Shown here: piece by piece, positions 16,453-24,060 of the stretch
How the letters are laid out: every line of letters starts with the position of its first letter
Numbering within the stretch: the stretch's first letter is position 1
From: TMED14 sp041158165
GTDB taxonomy: Bacteria > Bacteroidota > Bacteroidia > Flavobacteriales > Schleiferiaceae
Length of the DNA: 46,416 nucleotides
Assembly (NCBI GenBank): GCA_041158165.1
Contig: JBEBBW010000010.1
Coordinates: forward strand, 1-46,416
Direction of reading: 5' to 3'
The notes under the pieces: model-generated
Database searches by the model: none
What the model was told of the DNA's origin: nothing
The model's input: the letters and a program-made list of their open reading frames with translations, nothing else
Made by a program: the position numbers and the translations under genes

Positions 16453-17105
16453 ACAAGTTGTTTTTGTTGGGCGGAATGGCCGTCTTGGCCGCCTGTACCC
16501 ACCTGCCCAATGTGCCTGACCCTGCTCCGGAACCCTGCGACCCGGGAATCGTCGATTTCACGAACGAAATCTACCCGATGATCCAGTCCAATTGCGCGAT
16601 GAGCGGGTGCCACGCCACTCCGAACCCTGCCGACGGCATTAACCTGACGACGTATGCCGGTATTTTGGAGGAGGTCAAGCCCGGCAACCCGAACGACAGC
16701 AAACTGTACGAAGTACTGTTTGAAACTGGCGATGACTTGATGCCGCCGTCGCCAATGGCGCCCCTTTCGGCTGCCCAAAAGGCCCGAATCCGTTTGTGGA
16801 TCGAACAGGGTGCCAACGAAACGAACTGCGCTGGGGCCTGCGATTCAACCTCGGCCACGACGTATTCCGCGGTCATTGCGCCCATGATTCAAACCCAGTG
16901 CATTGGCTGCCATCAGGGGGCTAATCCTTCGGGAGGCGTTGCGCTGAGCTCCTTTTCTGACGTGAGCGGTGCAGTGAACAGCTTGGGCCTGATGGATGCG
17001 GTTAAGGGCATGAACGGACGTTCGCAAATGCCGCCCTCAGGCCGTATGTCGGACTGCAATGTGGCGTTGCTCGAGCGCTGGGTGCGCGCGGGAATGCCGC
17101 AGTAA
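16449..17105 (+). CDS. Diheme c-type cytochrome lipoprotein with CX4CH and CXXCH motifs
   Basis: A 218-residue lipoprotein (lipobox LAAC, Cys16) with two cytochrome-like domains. Domain 1 has NCAMSGCH, a spaced CX4CH motif (Cys49, Cys54, His55), and LMPPSP with Met98 as possible distal ligand. Domain 2 has CIGCH (151-155), QMPPSG with Met194, and Cys131/Cys203 as a possible disulfide; it resembles the monoheme lipoprotein that opens the operon. CX4CH is known as a rarer heme c site, so domain 1 may or may not carry heme. Last gene of the operon, overlapping DUF5777 by 4 nt and followed by a hairpin at 17126. Confidence 0.8.
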   Translation: MNKLFLLGGMAVLAACTHLPNVPDPAPEPCDPGIVDFTNEIYPMIQSNCAMSGCHATPNPADGINLTTYAGILEEVKPGNPNDSKLYEVLFETGDDLMPPSPMAPLSAAQKARIRLWIEQGANETNCAGACDSTSATTYSAVIAPMIQTQCIGCHQGANPSGGVALSSFSDVSGAVNSLGLMDAVKGMNGRSQMPPSGRMSDCNVALLERWVRAGMPQ

Positions 17106-17125
17106 ATCCCCATGGTAGTGGTTGG

Positions 17126-17164
17126 CGCCCGATTCTGAACTGCTCGGAATCGGGCGTTACTTTT
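17126..17164 (+). terminator. Hairpin ending the heme operon, abutting the lhgO promoter
   Basis: A perfect 10-bp inverted repeat CGCCCGATTC/GAATCGGGCG (17126-17135, 17147-17156) with an 11-nt loop, followed by a short T-rich tract. The same T-rich bases form the -7 element of the next gene, so it could also act as an operator. Confidence 0.7.
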
Positions 17165-17165
17165 G
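17158..17165 (+). promoter_or_regulatory. -7 element of lhgO
   Basis: TACTTTTG, 7 nt before the ATG at 17173, starting one base after the terminator stem. Confidence 0.6.
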
Positions 17166-17172
17166 TGGCTGC

Positions 17173-18345
17173 ATGGAAACCTTTGATTTCATTTTGGTTG
17201 GTGGCGGAATCGTGGGTTCTGCGGTGGCCTACAAGCTTGGTAAGACCTATCCGGAGGCTAAAATTGTGCTGCTCGAAAAGGAGTCTGCCCTAGCGAGCCA
17301 CCAGACCGGCCGGAACAGCGGGGTAATCCATTCGGGGCTTTACTACAAGCCTGGTTCGCTCAAGGCCCGCACCTGCTTGGATGGATACCAACAGATGCTT
17401 GAGTTTGCCGCGGAGCAGCGCGTGAAGCATGAGGTTTGTGGCAAAGTGGTGGCGGCGGTGGGCCCTGAAGAAGAGGCTCGCTTGGAGGCGCTTCGGCTGC
17501 GCGGCATCGAAAACGGGCTGGAGGGGCTTCGCTACCTTGACGCCGCGGAAGTGCGCGCGCGCGAACCCCAGCTGCACGCTACGAAAGCGCTTTTTGTGCC
17601 GCAGACGGGCATCATCCATTACGCCGACGCTGCCGAGGCCATGCTGCGCGCCGGTAGGGGCGTGGTGCGCCGCAGCACCACGGTAACAGGCTTTTCAGCG
17701 GACGGAGTTCAGACCTCGAGCGGGCTGGTTCGCGGCAAGCACGTCATTGTCTGCGCTGGCCTGCAAAGTGACCGGCTGGCGCGCCGCGACGGGGTGGATG
17801 CTGGGCTGCAGATCGTGCCGTTCCGCGGCGACTACTTTGAATTGAGTCCGCGGGCCCAGGCCAAGGTGAAGCACCTTATTTACCCGGTACCGGATCCGAA
17901 TTTTCCGTTCTTGGGCGTTCACTTCACGCGTATGGTCCATGGTGGCGTAGAATGCGGACCCAATGCGGTGTTCAGCTTTGCCCGCGAAGGCTATTCCAAA
18001 ACGGCCTTTGACGGACGCGATACCGCCGCCGCCTTGGGTTATGCGGGTACCTGGAAGCTGTTCGCCAAGCACTGGCGCTACGGACTCGGGGAATACGAGC
18101 GCGCCTTCAGCAAGATCAAGTTTTTGGCGGCTTTACAGCGCTTGATTCCGAGCTTGGAGCTCGAAGACCTGCATCCTGGGCGGGCGGGAATCCGCGCTCA
18201 AGCGCTTCGCCGCGACGGCAGCCTTGAAGACGATTTTGTGCTGCGCCAAGGTGAGCGGGCGTTCCACGTGCTCAATGCGCCGTCACCGGCGGCCACGGCT
18301 TCGTTGGCGATTGCCGACGAAATTCTGAAGCAAGCCCTGGCTTAG
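17173..18345 (+). CDS. lhgO: L-2-hydroxyglutarate oxidase/dehydrogenase
   Basis: A 390-residue FAD-dependent enzyme of the DAO family oxidising L-2-hydroxyglutarate to 2-oxoglutarate. The dinucleotide-binding motif is ILVGGGIVGSAVAYKL (about 7-22), followed by the acidic residue of LLEKE; SHQTGRNSGVIHSGLYY (about 42-58) is diagnostic for the LhgO family. The C-terminal HPGRAGIRAQA block is also present. The preceding TTG frame extension is rejected because it crosses the terminator and promoter. It converges with the zinc deacylase gene, their stop codons overlapping by 2 nt. It would remove L-2-hydroxyglutarate formed by side reactions of TCA enzymes. Confidence 0.93.
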   Translation: METFDFILVGGGIVGSAVAYKLGKTYPEAKIVLLEKESALASHQTGRNSGVIHSGLYYKPGSLKARTCLDGYQQMLEFAAEQRVKHEVCGKVVAAVGPEEEARLEALRLRGIENGLEGLRYLDAAEVRAREPQLHATKALFVPQTGIIHYADAAEAMLRAGRGVVRRSTTVTGFSADGVQTSSGLVRGKHVIVCAGLQSDRLARRDGVDAGLQIVPFRGDYFELSPRAQAKVKHLIYPVPDPNFPFLGVHFTRMVHGGVECGPNAVFSFAREGYSKTAFDGRDTAAALGYAGTWKLFAKHWRYGLGEYERAFSKIKFLAALQRLIPSLELEDLHPGRAGIRAQALRRDGSLEDDFVLRQGERAFHVLNAPSPAATASLAIADEILKQALA

Positions 18346-19343
18346 GGCCAGGCGCTTTCGCGACCCACGTGAAAAAGGGCGTCGCCGCGGTGCACCAGCG
18401 GCATGTTGTTGTGGCCAATAATGAATCCGTCGAACGGCGCAAAAACCTTGACGGAATAGGAATCGTAGGGGTTGCGGATGCGCCCGATGAGTTCTCCTTC
18501 GGAGATTCCCTGGCCGCTTTGGCGTTCAAATGAAAATAAACCGCTGGCTTCGGCCCGCACCCACGTTGTTTGGTTGAGGTGGCGAGGGGCGCTGTGCTTG
18601 CCGTGCCGGTCTTTTAGGCCGCGGACTTTGGGCGGCTTGGGTGCGTACATTCCAAGGCTGGCCAAAAGGCGCTTGGTGCCCCGAATGGCCTCTTTGACGG
18701 CGGGCTCCTCGAGCCTCATGCTTTCGCCGCCTTCGTACACCACGATGGGAACGCCCATGCTCCGGCCTTGCGCGCGCAGCGAGCCGGGAATGAGCGATGA
18801 CGCCATCGCCAGGGGTGCGCCAAAAGCCTTGGCGTAGCGAATCGCATCGGGATCTTCGGGGTCGTAGCGCACCTGGGGCGTGTTCGTGCGGCTTGCTCCG
18901 CCCGTGTGAAAGTCGACCGCTAAGTCAATGTGAGGCAGTACTTTATCGGTCAACGTGTGGGCAACGAGGCTGGCGAGCGAACCTTGGGTGGAGCCAGGAA
19001 AGCTTCGGTTTACGTCTTTGCCGTCGGGCACCTCGCGGCTAAAGAAGAGAAATCCGTACACGTTGATGATGGGGATCGCGACGACGTTCCCGCACGGCAG
19101 GTCGTTGAACAGGCCGAGCGACATCATGCGGCGTACGGCTTCAATTCCGTTGACTTCGTCGCCGTGAAGCCCGCCGCTGAGCAGCACCGTGGGGCCAGGG
19201 CGTTCGCTTCGGAACACGTGCACGGGCATATGGATTTCGGTGCCCGAAAGCAAGCGTGCGATCTGAAGGTCTACCGTTTTGGTTGATCCGGGCGGAACAA
19301 CGGTGTCGCCCAGCACGATGGGTCCGACCTCTGGGTACTTCAT
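18342..19343 (-). CDS. Succinylglutamate desuccinylase/aspartoacylase family zinc hydrolase
   Basis: A 333-residue M14-like hydrolase. Zinc-binding residues are in GGLHGDEVNG (His and Glu, about residues 57-66) and in VDFHTGG (about 140-146, His). The C-terminal 80 residues form a beta domain with the FAPFDGFIIGHNNMPLV pattern, as in AstE/AspA-like proteins. Family members cleave amide bonds of N-acylated amino acids or small acyl groups; the substrate here is unknown. ATG 19343 overlaps the purB stop by 4 nt (ATGA), so it is cotranscribed downstream of purB. Confidence 0.88.
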   Translation of the reverse strand: MKYPEVGPIVLGDTVVPPGSTKTVDLQIARLLSGTEIHMPVHVFRSERPGPTVLLSGGLHGDEVNGIEAVRRMMSLGLFNDLPCGNVVAIPIINVYGFLFFSREVPDGKDVNRSFPGSTQGSLASLVAHTLTDKVLPHIDLAVDFHTGGASRTNTPQVRYDPEDPDAIRYAKAFGAPLAMASSLIPGSLRAQGRSMGVPIVVYEGGESMRLEEPAVKEAIRGTKRLLASLGMYAPKPPKVRGLKDRHGKHSAPRHLNQTTWVRAEASGLFSFERQSGQGISEGELIGRIRNPYDSYSVKVFAPFDGFIIGHNNMPLVHRGDALFHVGRESAWP

Positions 19344-20680
19344 TGCCCCGTGTAGTTGGTGGGCGAAATGGCGCGCAATTCGGCGCGAACCGACTCATCT
19401 ACCGGGAGTTCCGCAACAAATTCTGCGATGACCTCAGGGGTGATGCGGTCTGACTTGCGGGTGAGGGCCTTCAATGCCTCGTAGGGTTTTGGAAAACCCT
19501 CGCGGCGCAGGATGGTTTGTATGCCCTCGGCGACCACTTCCCAGTGGCCTTCAAGGTCGGCCGTGAGGGCCGCTTCATTCACGACGAGCTTGCCCAGTCC
19601 GCGCTGAAGGCTGGCGTAGGCGAGCAGTGTGTGGCCCAGGGGCATGCCGAGGTTGCGCAGGACCGTCGAATCGGTCAAGTCGCGCTGAAGCCGGCTGATG
19701 GGTAGTTTGGCCGCAAGGTGCTCCAGCCAGGCGTTGGCAATGCCAAAATTGCCCTCCGCATTTTCAAAATCGATCGGGTTGACCTTGTGGGGCATCGCAG
19801 ACGAACCCACCTCGTTGGGGTTGATGCGCTGCTTGAAGTAGTCCATCGAAATGTACTGCCACGCGTCGCGAGAAAGGTCGATCAAAATGGTATTGAGGCG
19901 CTTCAGCCCGTCAAAGTAGGCCGCTAGATGGTCGTAGTGCTCAATTTGCGTGGTTGGATGGCTGCGGGTAAGGCCGAGGTCGTCGCGCAAGAAGGCTTCG
20001 CCAAACGCATGCCAGTCCACGCCAGGGTAGGCCACGCTGTGGGCGTTGAAGTTGCCCGTGGCTCCTCCGAACTTGCCCGCGAACGGCACGGCGTCGAGCA
20101 AGTGGAGCTGCTGGCTGAGGCGCTCGCGAAATACGCGCCATTCCTTGCCCAAGCGGGTGGGTGAGGCGGGTTGACCGTGGGTGCGTGCAAGCATGGGCAG
20201 GTGATCCCAATCGCGGGCTTGGCCGTCAATCCGCTCCACGAGTCCCAAAAGGGCAGGACGAACCACGTCGCGGTGGGCCTCCATCAGCGAAAGCGGAATG
20301 GCGGTATTGTTGATGTCTTGGGAGGTGAGTCCGAAGTGAATGAATTCCGCGCGATCTGAAAGCCCCAGGGGTTCAAAGCGCTCCTTGAGGAAGTACTCTA
20401 CGGCCTTCACGTCGTGGTTGATGGTGGCCTCGATTTCTTTTATGCGCGCGGCGTCGGCCTCGCTGAACTCGCGGTAAATCAGGTGGAGCTGCGCTTCTTG
20501 GCTCGCGCTCAGCGCGGGCAATCCCTTGAGGTTTTGGGCAGAGAGTGCGATAAAGTAGCGCACTTCGACGAGCACGCGGTAGCGCATCAGTCCGAATTCA
20601 GAGAAGTAGGGGCTAAGGGCCGAAGCCTGCTTTTGGTAGCGGCCGTCGAGCGGCGAGAGCGCGTGGAGTGCGTAATTCAT
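19340..20680 (-). CDS. purB: Adenylosuccinate lyase
   Basis: A 446-residue fumarase-superfamily enzyme acting twice in purine synthesis (SAICAR to AICAR and adenylosuccinate to AMP). The E. coli-like long form is evident from the N-terminus ALHALSPLDGRYQ, LTSQDINNTAIPL (about 117-129), THGQPASPTRLGKE (about 166-179) and the superfamily signature SSAMPHKVNPIDFENAEGN (about 293-311). It is preceded by a -7 element whose sequence is encoded in the last codons of the upstream HsdR_N-like gene. The zinc deacylase gene follows with a 4-nt overlap. Confidence 0.96.
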   Translation of the reverse strand: MNYALHALSPLDGRYQKQASALSPYFSEFGLMRYRVLVEVRYFIALSAQNLKGLPALSASQEAQLHLIYREFSEADAARIKEIEATINHDVKAVEYFLKERFEPLGLSDRAEFIHFGLTSQDINNTAIPLSLMEAHRDVVRPALLGLVERIDGQARDWDHLPMLARTHGQPASPTRLGKEWRVFRERLSQQLHLLDAVPFAGKFGGATGNFNAHSVAYPGVDWHAFGEAFLRDDLGLTRSHPTTQIEHYDHLAAYFDGLKRLNTILIDLSRDAWQYISMDYFKQRINPNEVGSSAMPHKVNPIDFENAEGNFGIANAWLEHLAAKLPISRLQRDLTDSTVLRNLGMPLGHTLLAYASLQRGLGKLVVNEAALTADLEGHWEVVAEGIQTILRREGFPKPYEALKALTRKSDRITPEVIAEFVAELPVDESVRAELRAISPTNYTGQ

Positions 20681-20689
20681 GGTGCGTTC

Positions 20690-21121
20690 CTAAAGCGCAA
20701 AGGTACCAAATTGCGGCAGGTCAGGGGGGAGTTCGCGGCCATCTGCCGTGAAAATTCGATCGTGGACGCCGTTGGTAATCCAACCCCAGGCGGCGCCCAA
20801 GGGAAGGTTGTAGCGCATCCACTGTACACAGACGGCGTCGTCCAGCGCAATCTGTGGGGCTTTGCACTCCACGAGCATCCAGGGTGTTCCTTGGTGAAAA
20901 ACGACGGCATCGAAGCGCTTAGGCTGGCCGTGGACTTGGAGTCCGCGCTCCACGGCAACAGCCTCAGGAGGGCACTGGGATTCAAGGATCAGGCGCCTCA
21001 AGCTGTGCTGCCGCACGTATTCTTCTGGGGTTCCTGCCACGCGCTTGCGCCGAAACGGGTCCCAAAGCCGGCCCTCATTGTCGGGTATAAGGTGGGGATT
21101 AGGCCATTTTTCGCGCTCCAC
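20690..21121 (-). CDS. HsdR N-terminal-like (PF13588) PD-(D/E)XK domain protein
   Basis: A stand-alone type I restriction R-subunit N-terminal-like domain, about 143 residues. TPEEYVRQHSLRRLI, RFDAVVF (catalytic-type Asp) and MLVECKAPQI (Glu-Cys-Lys) give the PD-(D/E)XK nuclease core, followed by NLPLGAAWGWITNGV. Such small proteins are common in Bacteroidota without any HsdM/HsdS; function is unknown. The start is uncertain: the GTG at 21121 lies 4 nt behind a CACCTTTG element and gives the usual family N-terminal length, whereas an ATG at 21154 adds 11 residues and would overlap the divergent plsC start codon. I see no promoter for the longer form. Confidence 0.75.
   Translation of the reverse strand: MEREKWPNPHLIPDNEGRLWDPFRRKRVAGTPEEYVRQHSLRRLILESQCPPEAVAVERGLQVHGQPKRFDAVVFHQGTPWMLVECKAPQIALDDAVCVQWMRYNLPLGAAWGWITNGVHDRIFTADGRELPPDLPQFGTFAL
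20698..20705 (-). promoter_or_regulatory. -7 element of purB
   Basis: Minus-strand TACCTTTG, 17 nt before the ATG at 20680, lying inside the final codons of the upstream same-strand gene. Confidence 0.5.
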
Positions 21122-21125
21122 TCCG

Positions 21126-21133
21126 CAAAGGTG
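21126..21133 (-). promoter_or_regulatory. Possible -7 element of the HsdR_N-like gene
   Basis: Minus-strand CACCTTTG, 4 nt before GTG 21121. It lies 3 bp from the plsC element on the other strand. Confidence 0.35.
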
Positions 21134-21136
21134 ATG

Positions 21137-21144
21137 TAGATTTG
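21137..21144 (+). promoter_or_regulatory. -7 element of the plsC operon
   Basis: TAGATTTG, 8 nt before the ATG at 21153. Confidence 0.6.
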
Positions 21145-21152
21145 TTGAATTC

Positions 21153-21914
21153 ATGAAGAAGATTCGCCGCCTGCCCTACAGAGATCCGTTTGGCTACCCC
21201 TTGTGGGCCAAGCGTATGGTGATTTTCTGGTTCGGAACCGTGACGTGGTACCGCTTAAACCGCATTCACCGCACCCATATTGAGGGCATGGAGCACCTCA
21301 AGGACTTGCCCGACGAAAACGTACTGTTTGTGAGCAACCACCAGACCTACTTCATGGATGTGGCCTCGATGTTCCTGGCGTTCATGCACTTTCGCAACGG
21401 AATGCCCAACCGTGTTGACCGGTGGTGGCCCGTCATGAACCCTCGAATGAACTTGTTTTTCATTGCCGCGAAGGAGACGATGAAGTCGGGTCCGCTGCCG
21501 CGGTTGCTGTCGCTGGCGGGGTCGGTTAGCATCAAGCGTACCTGGCGCGAGGCCGGTAAGGAGATCAATCGCGGGGTTGATCCCAAGGACTTGGACAACA
21601 TTCGCAAAGCCATTCAAGTTGGTTGGGTTATCACCTTCCCACAAGGCACGACGAAGCCCTTTGCGCCCGGTCGTCGGGGAACTGCCCACATCATTCGCGA
21701 CCTCCAGCCAACAGTAGTTCCCGTGGTTGTTGACGGGTTTCGGCGCGGATTTGACAAGAAGGGATTGCGCGTAAAAAAGCGCCGTGTGGACTTGAAATTG
21801 CGGTTTAAAGAACCGTTGCAGTTCGCCCCGGATGCGACGCCGCAGCAAATTTTAGAGCAAGTGATGGAGGCCATTGAGCAAGTGCGTCCGCCAGAAGCTG
21901 CAGTAAATGCTTAA
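21153..21914 (+). CDS. plsC: 1-acyl-sn-glycerol-3-phosphate acyltransferase-like protein
   Basis: A 253-residue membrane-associated acyltransferase of the PlsC/LPLAT family, expected to acylate lysophosphatidic acid or a related lysolipid. The catalytic motif is VSNHQTYFMD (about 60-69): His to Asp spacing is five residues instead of the usual four. Motif III appears as FPQGTTKPF (about 163-171) and PVVVDGFRRGF provides the fourth block. The first of three closely spaced plus-strand genes (lipoprotein at 21924, mpl at 22704), probably one operon concerned with the envelope. The HX5D form seems typical of a Bacteroidota subgroup, so specificity should not be assumed. Confidence 0.85.
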   Translation: MKKIRRLPYRDPFGYPLWAKRMVIFWFGTVTWYRLNRIHRTHIEGMEHLKDLPDENVLFVSNHQTYFMDVASMFLAFMHFRNGMPNRVDRWWPVMNPRMNLFFIAAKETMKSGPLPRLLSLAGSVSIKRTWREAGKEINRGVDPKDLDNIRKAIQVGWVITFPQGTTKPFAPGRRGTAHIIRDLQPTVVPVVVDGFRRGFDKKGLRVKKRRVDLKLRFKEPLQFAPDATPQQILEQVMEAIEQVRPPEAAVNA

Positions 21915-21923
21915 TTTTCAGAT

Positions 21924-22697
21924 ATGAAAAACGCTTGGTTGGCCGTGGGTATCGCGGCGCTTGGCTTCGCGAGCTGCGAGGCGACGTTTGTGGAGCCCGA
22001 GCCTCCCCGCGACGAACGCAATGTGGTACTTCGTCATTTCTACTACTTCAAAGGGGATTTGATCGATACCAACAAGGTTTTTGCACTCGACGGTTCCGGA
22101 ACGCAGATTCGCTTCAAAAACATCGAGTTGGCCATGGGTTTTTACCATTTTGAGAACCACCTCGGTGACACGATTTTCCCCGTTAAAGGCGACACCACGG
22201 AGTTTGCGGTGACCTCGTCCTCGTCACTGTACGGAGGATTCACGCCAATTTACACCTTGCCCACCGGGACCTACTCGGGTCGCCACTGGTGGCGCATCGG
22301 CTTGGACAGTGCCCAAAACGCAGTGCCCACGACCTCATGGTCGCCTGAAAGCCCAATGAACCGTCTGGCGCGTCCAAATGGCGGATACAACGCGGTAGTG
22401 ATTGAGGGTTGGTGGAAGAGTCCGACCGACACCACCCAAGACAAACCCTACAAGCCGTTTAAGTACACAATCAGTTCCGAGGCATTCAATGAACTCCTGG
22501 AGTACCAGTCTCAGTTCACGGTGCGCAAAGGCCGCGACATCAACGTGAATATTGTGTTCAAAGCCAACTTATTGCTGGAGGGCGCAGACCCCGCGATTGT
22601 CGACCAGATCGATATTGACCCGGGCAATCCGCTTTTCTACCCATTGCTGCCGTCGTTTAGGCTGAACCTTTTGAAGGCCTACCAGATACAGCTCTAG
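21924..22697 (+). CDS. Lipoprotein, possibly MbnP-like
   Basis: A 257-residue lipoprotein with lipobox FASC (Cys18). The mature part shows an immunoglobulin-like arrangement: FKNIELAMGFYHF, a LPTGTYSGRHWWRIGLD segment (about 112-128), SPMNRLARPNGGYNAVVIEGWW (abbreviated; about 147-168) and KGRDINVNIVFKAN near 214. The order GTY - IGLD - N - P.GGY - EG recalls the MbnP-type proteins of Bacteroidota, which are linked to copper or methanobactin handling in methanotrophs; the diagnostic GMYW is not conserved, so the call is tentative. It lies 9 nt after plsC and 6 nt before mpl. Confidence 0.6.
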   Translation: MKNAWLAVGIAALGFASCEATFVEPEPPRDERNVVLRHFYYFKGDLIDTNKVFALDGSGTQIRFKNIELAMGFYHFENHLGDTIFPVKGDTTEFAVTSSSSLYGGFTPIYTLPTGTYSGRHWWRIGLDSAQNAVPTTSWSPESPMNRLARPNGGYNAVVIEGWWKSPTDTTQDKPYKPFKYTISSEAFNELLEYQSQFTVRKGRDINVNIVFKANLLLEGADPAIVDQIDIDPGNPLFYPLLPSFRLNLLKAYQIQL

Positions 22698-22703
22698 GCC
22701 TCT

Positions 22704-24059
22704 ATGAACGTACATTTTATTGCGATTGGCGGAAGCGCCATGCATAGCCTCGCGCTGGCATTAGCTACCCGTGAGGGCGTTCACGTGACCGGAAGCGACG
22801 ACGCCATTTTTGAACCTAGCCGAAGCCGCCTCAAGTCCGCGGGGCTACTGCCGGCAGAAGAAGGCTGGTTCCCGGAACGCATCCATTCGGGCCTCGATGC
22901 GGTGGTGCTCGGAATGCACGCTCGGGGGGATAATCCCGAACTGCTTCGCGCCCAGGAGCTTGGTTTGCCCGTCTATTCCTACCCCGAATACGTTCAAAAG
23001 GCCTGCGAAAGCCAGACCCGGGTAGTTGTGGGCGGTTCCCACGGTAAAACGACTACGACGTCGATGCTGCTGCACGTGCTGAAGTACTGGGATCGCCTCC
23101 CGGATTACTTGGTGGGCGCCCAGGTTCCGGGTTTGGATGCCTCGGTTCGCCTGCAGGGTACCGACGAATGGGCCGTTTTTGAAGGCGACGAGTACTTGGC
23201 TTCGCCCTTGGATCCGCGCCCTAAATTCCATTTGTACAAGGCCCACGTGGGGCTGGTTACGGGGATGGCATGGGATCACGTCAATGTGTTCCCCACCCAG
23301 GACGCCTACGCCGACGCGTTTCGCGGATTCTTGGCATCTATGGAACCGGGCGGAACCCTTCTGTACTTCGAGGAAGATGCCGAACTCGCGGCCTTAGTGG
23401 CTGCCGACACATCGCCAATTCGCAAGATTCCATACCGCACCCCGGACCACCGCCACGACGGCACCCAGTGGTACTGGAAGACGCCGATGGGAGAGCTTCC
23501 GATGAGCGTCATGGGGCGGCACAACTTGGCGAATGCCGAAGGTGCGCGCTGGCTTGCTCAAGAAATGGGCATTCAGGAGGCCGACTTTTATGAGGCGATT
23601 GCTTCGTTTCAAGGGGCGCAGCGTCGCTTAGAGCCCCTGGCAAACTCGGCGCGCAGGGCCGTTTACTTAGATTTTGCCCATGCGCCGTCGAAGGTTGCGG
23701 CCACAACGGCTGCGTTTGCCGAGAGCTTTGGCGACCGACCTGTTTGGGGCTTGCTGGAATTACACACGTTTAGCAGTTTGAATCCCAGCTTTTTACCTGG
23801 CTACGCGGGCTCGCTCAACGGGTTAGATCGCGCAATGGTCCTGTTTGATCCTGCGGCGGTAGCCCACAAGAAGCTGCCGCCCTTGGCACCCGAAGCGGTG
23901 CAGGCTGCATTTGGTCCTCAGGTAGAGGTGTTTACGCATGCGGCAGCCCTTCGCGCGGCAATCGAACGCGATGCGCCCGAGCAGCTCAACCTGCTCATTA
24001 TGAGTTCTGGAAACCTTGGGGGTTGGGACGTGCGCCAGTGGGCGCCAGCGTTCGTCTGA
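22704..24059 (+). CDS. mpl: UDP-N-acetylmuramate:L-alanyl-gamma-D-glutamyl-meso-diaminopimelate ligase
   Basis: A 451-residue Mur ligase that joins recycled murein tripeptide to UDP-MurNAc in the cytoplasm. The Rossmann N-terminus HFIAIGGSAMHSLALAL, the ATP loop GGSHGKTTTTSM (about 113-124), the FEGDEY metal site (about 157-162), AWDHVNVFPT (about 190-199) and DFAHAPSKVAA (about 324-334) match Mpl/MurC. It is the last gene of the plsC operon. Its stop is 1 nt from the end of the convergent STAS-like gene. Presence of Mpl implies peptidoglycan recycling. Confidence 0.92.
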   Translation: MNVHFIAIGGSAMHSLALALATREGVHVTGSDDAIFEPSRSRLKSAGLLPAEEGWFPERIHSGLDAVVLGMHARGDNPELLRAQELGLPVYSYPEYVQKACESQTRVVVGGSHGKTTTTSMLLHVLKYWDRLPDYLVGAQVPGLDASVRLQGTDEWAVFEGDEYLASPLDPRPKFHLYKAHVGLVTGMAWDHVNVFPTQDAYADAFRGFLASMEPGGTLLYFEEDAELAALVAADTSPIRKIPYRTPDHRHDGTQWYWKTPMGELPMSVMGRHNLANAEGARWLAQEMGIQEADFYEAIASFQGAQRRLEPLANSARRAVYLDFAHAPSKVAATTAAFAESFGDRPVWGLLELHTFSSLNPSFLPGYAGSLNGLDRAMVLFDPAAVAHKKLPPLAPEAVQAAFGPQVEVFTHAAALRAAIERDAPEQLNLLIMSSGNLGGWDVRQWAPAFV

Positions 24060-24060
24060 A

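Noticed and set aside
20690..21154. A restriction-modification system
   Set aside because: Only an HsdR N-terminal-like domain is present; no methylase, specificity or helicase gene nearby.
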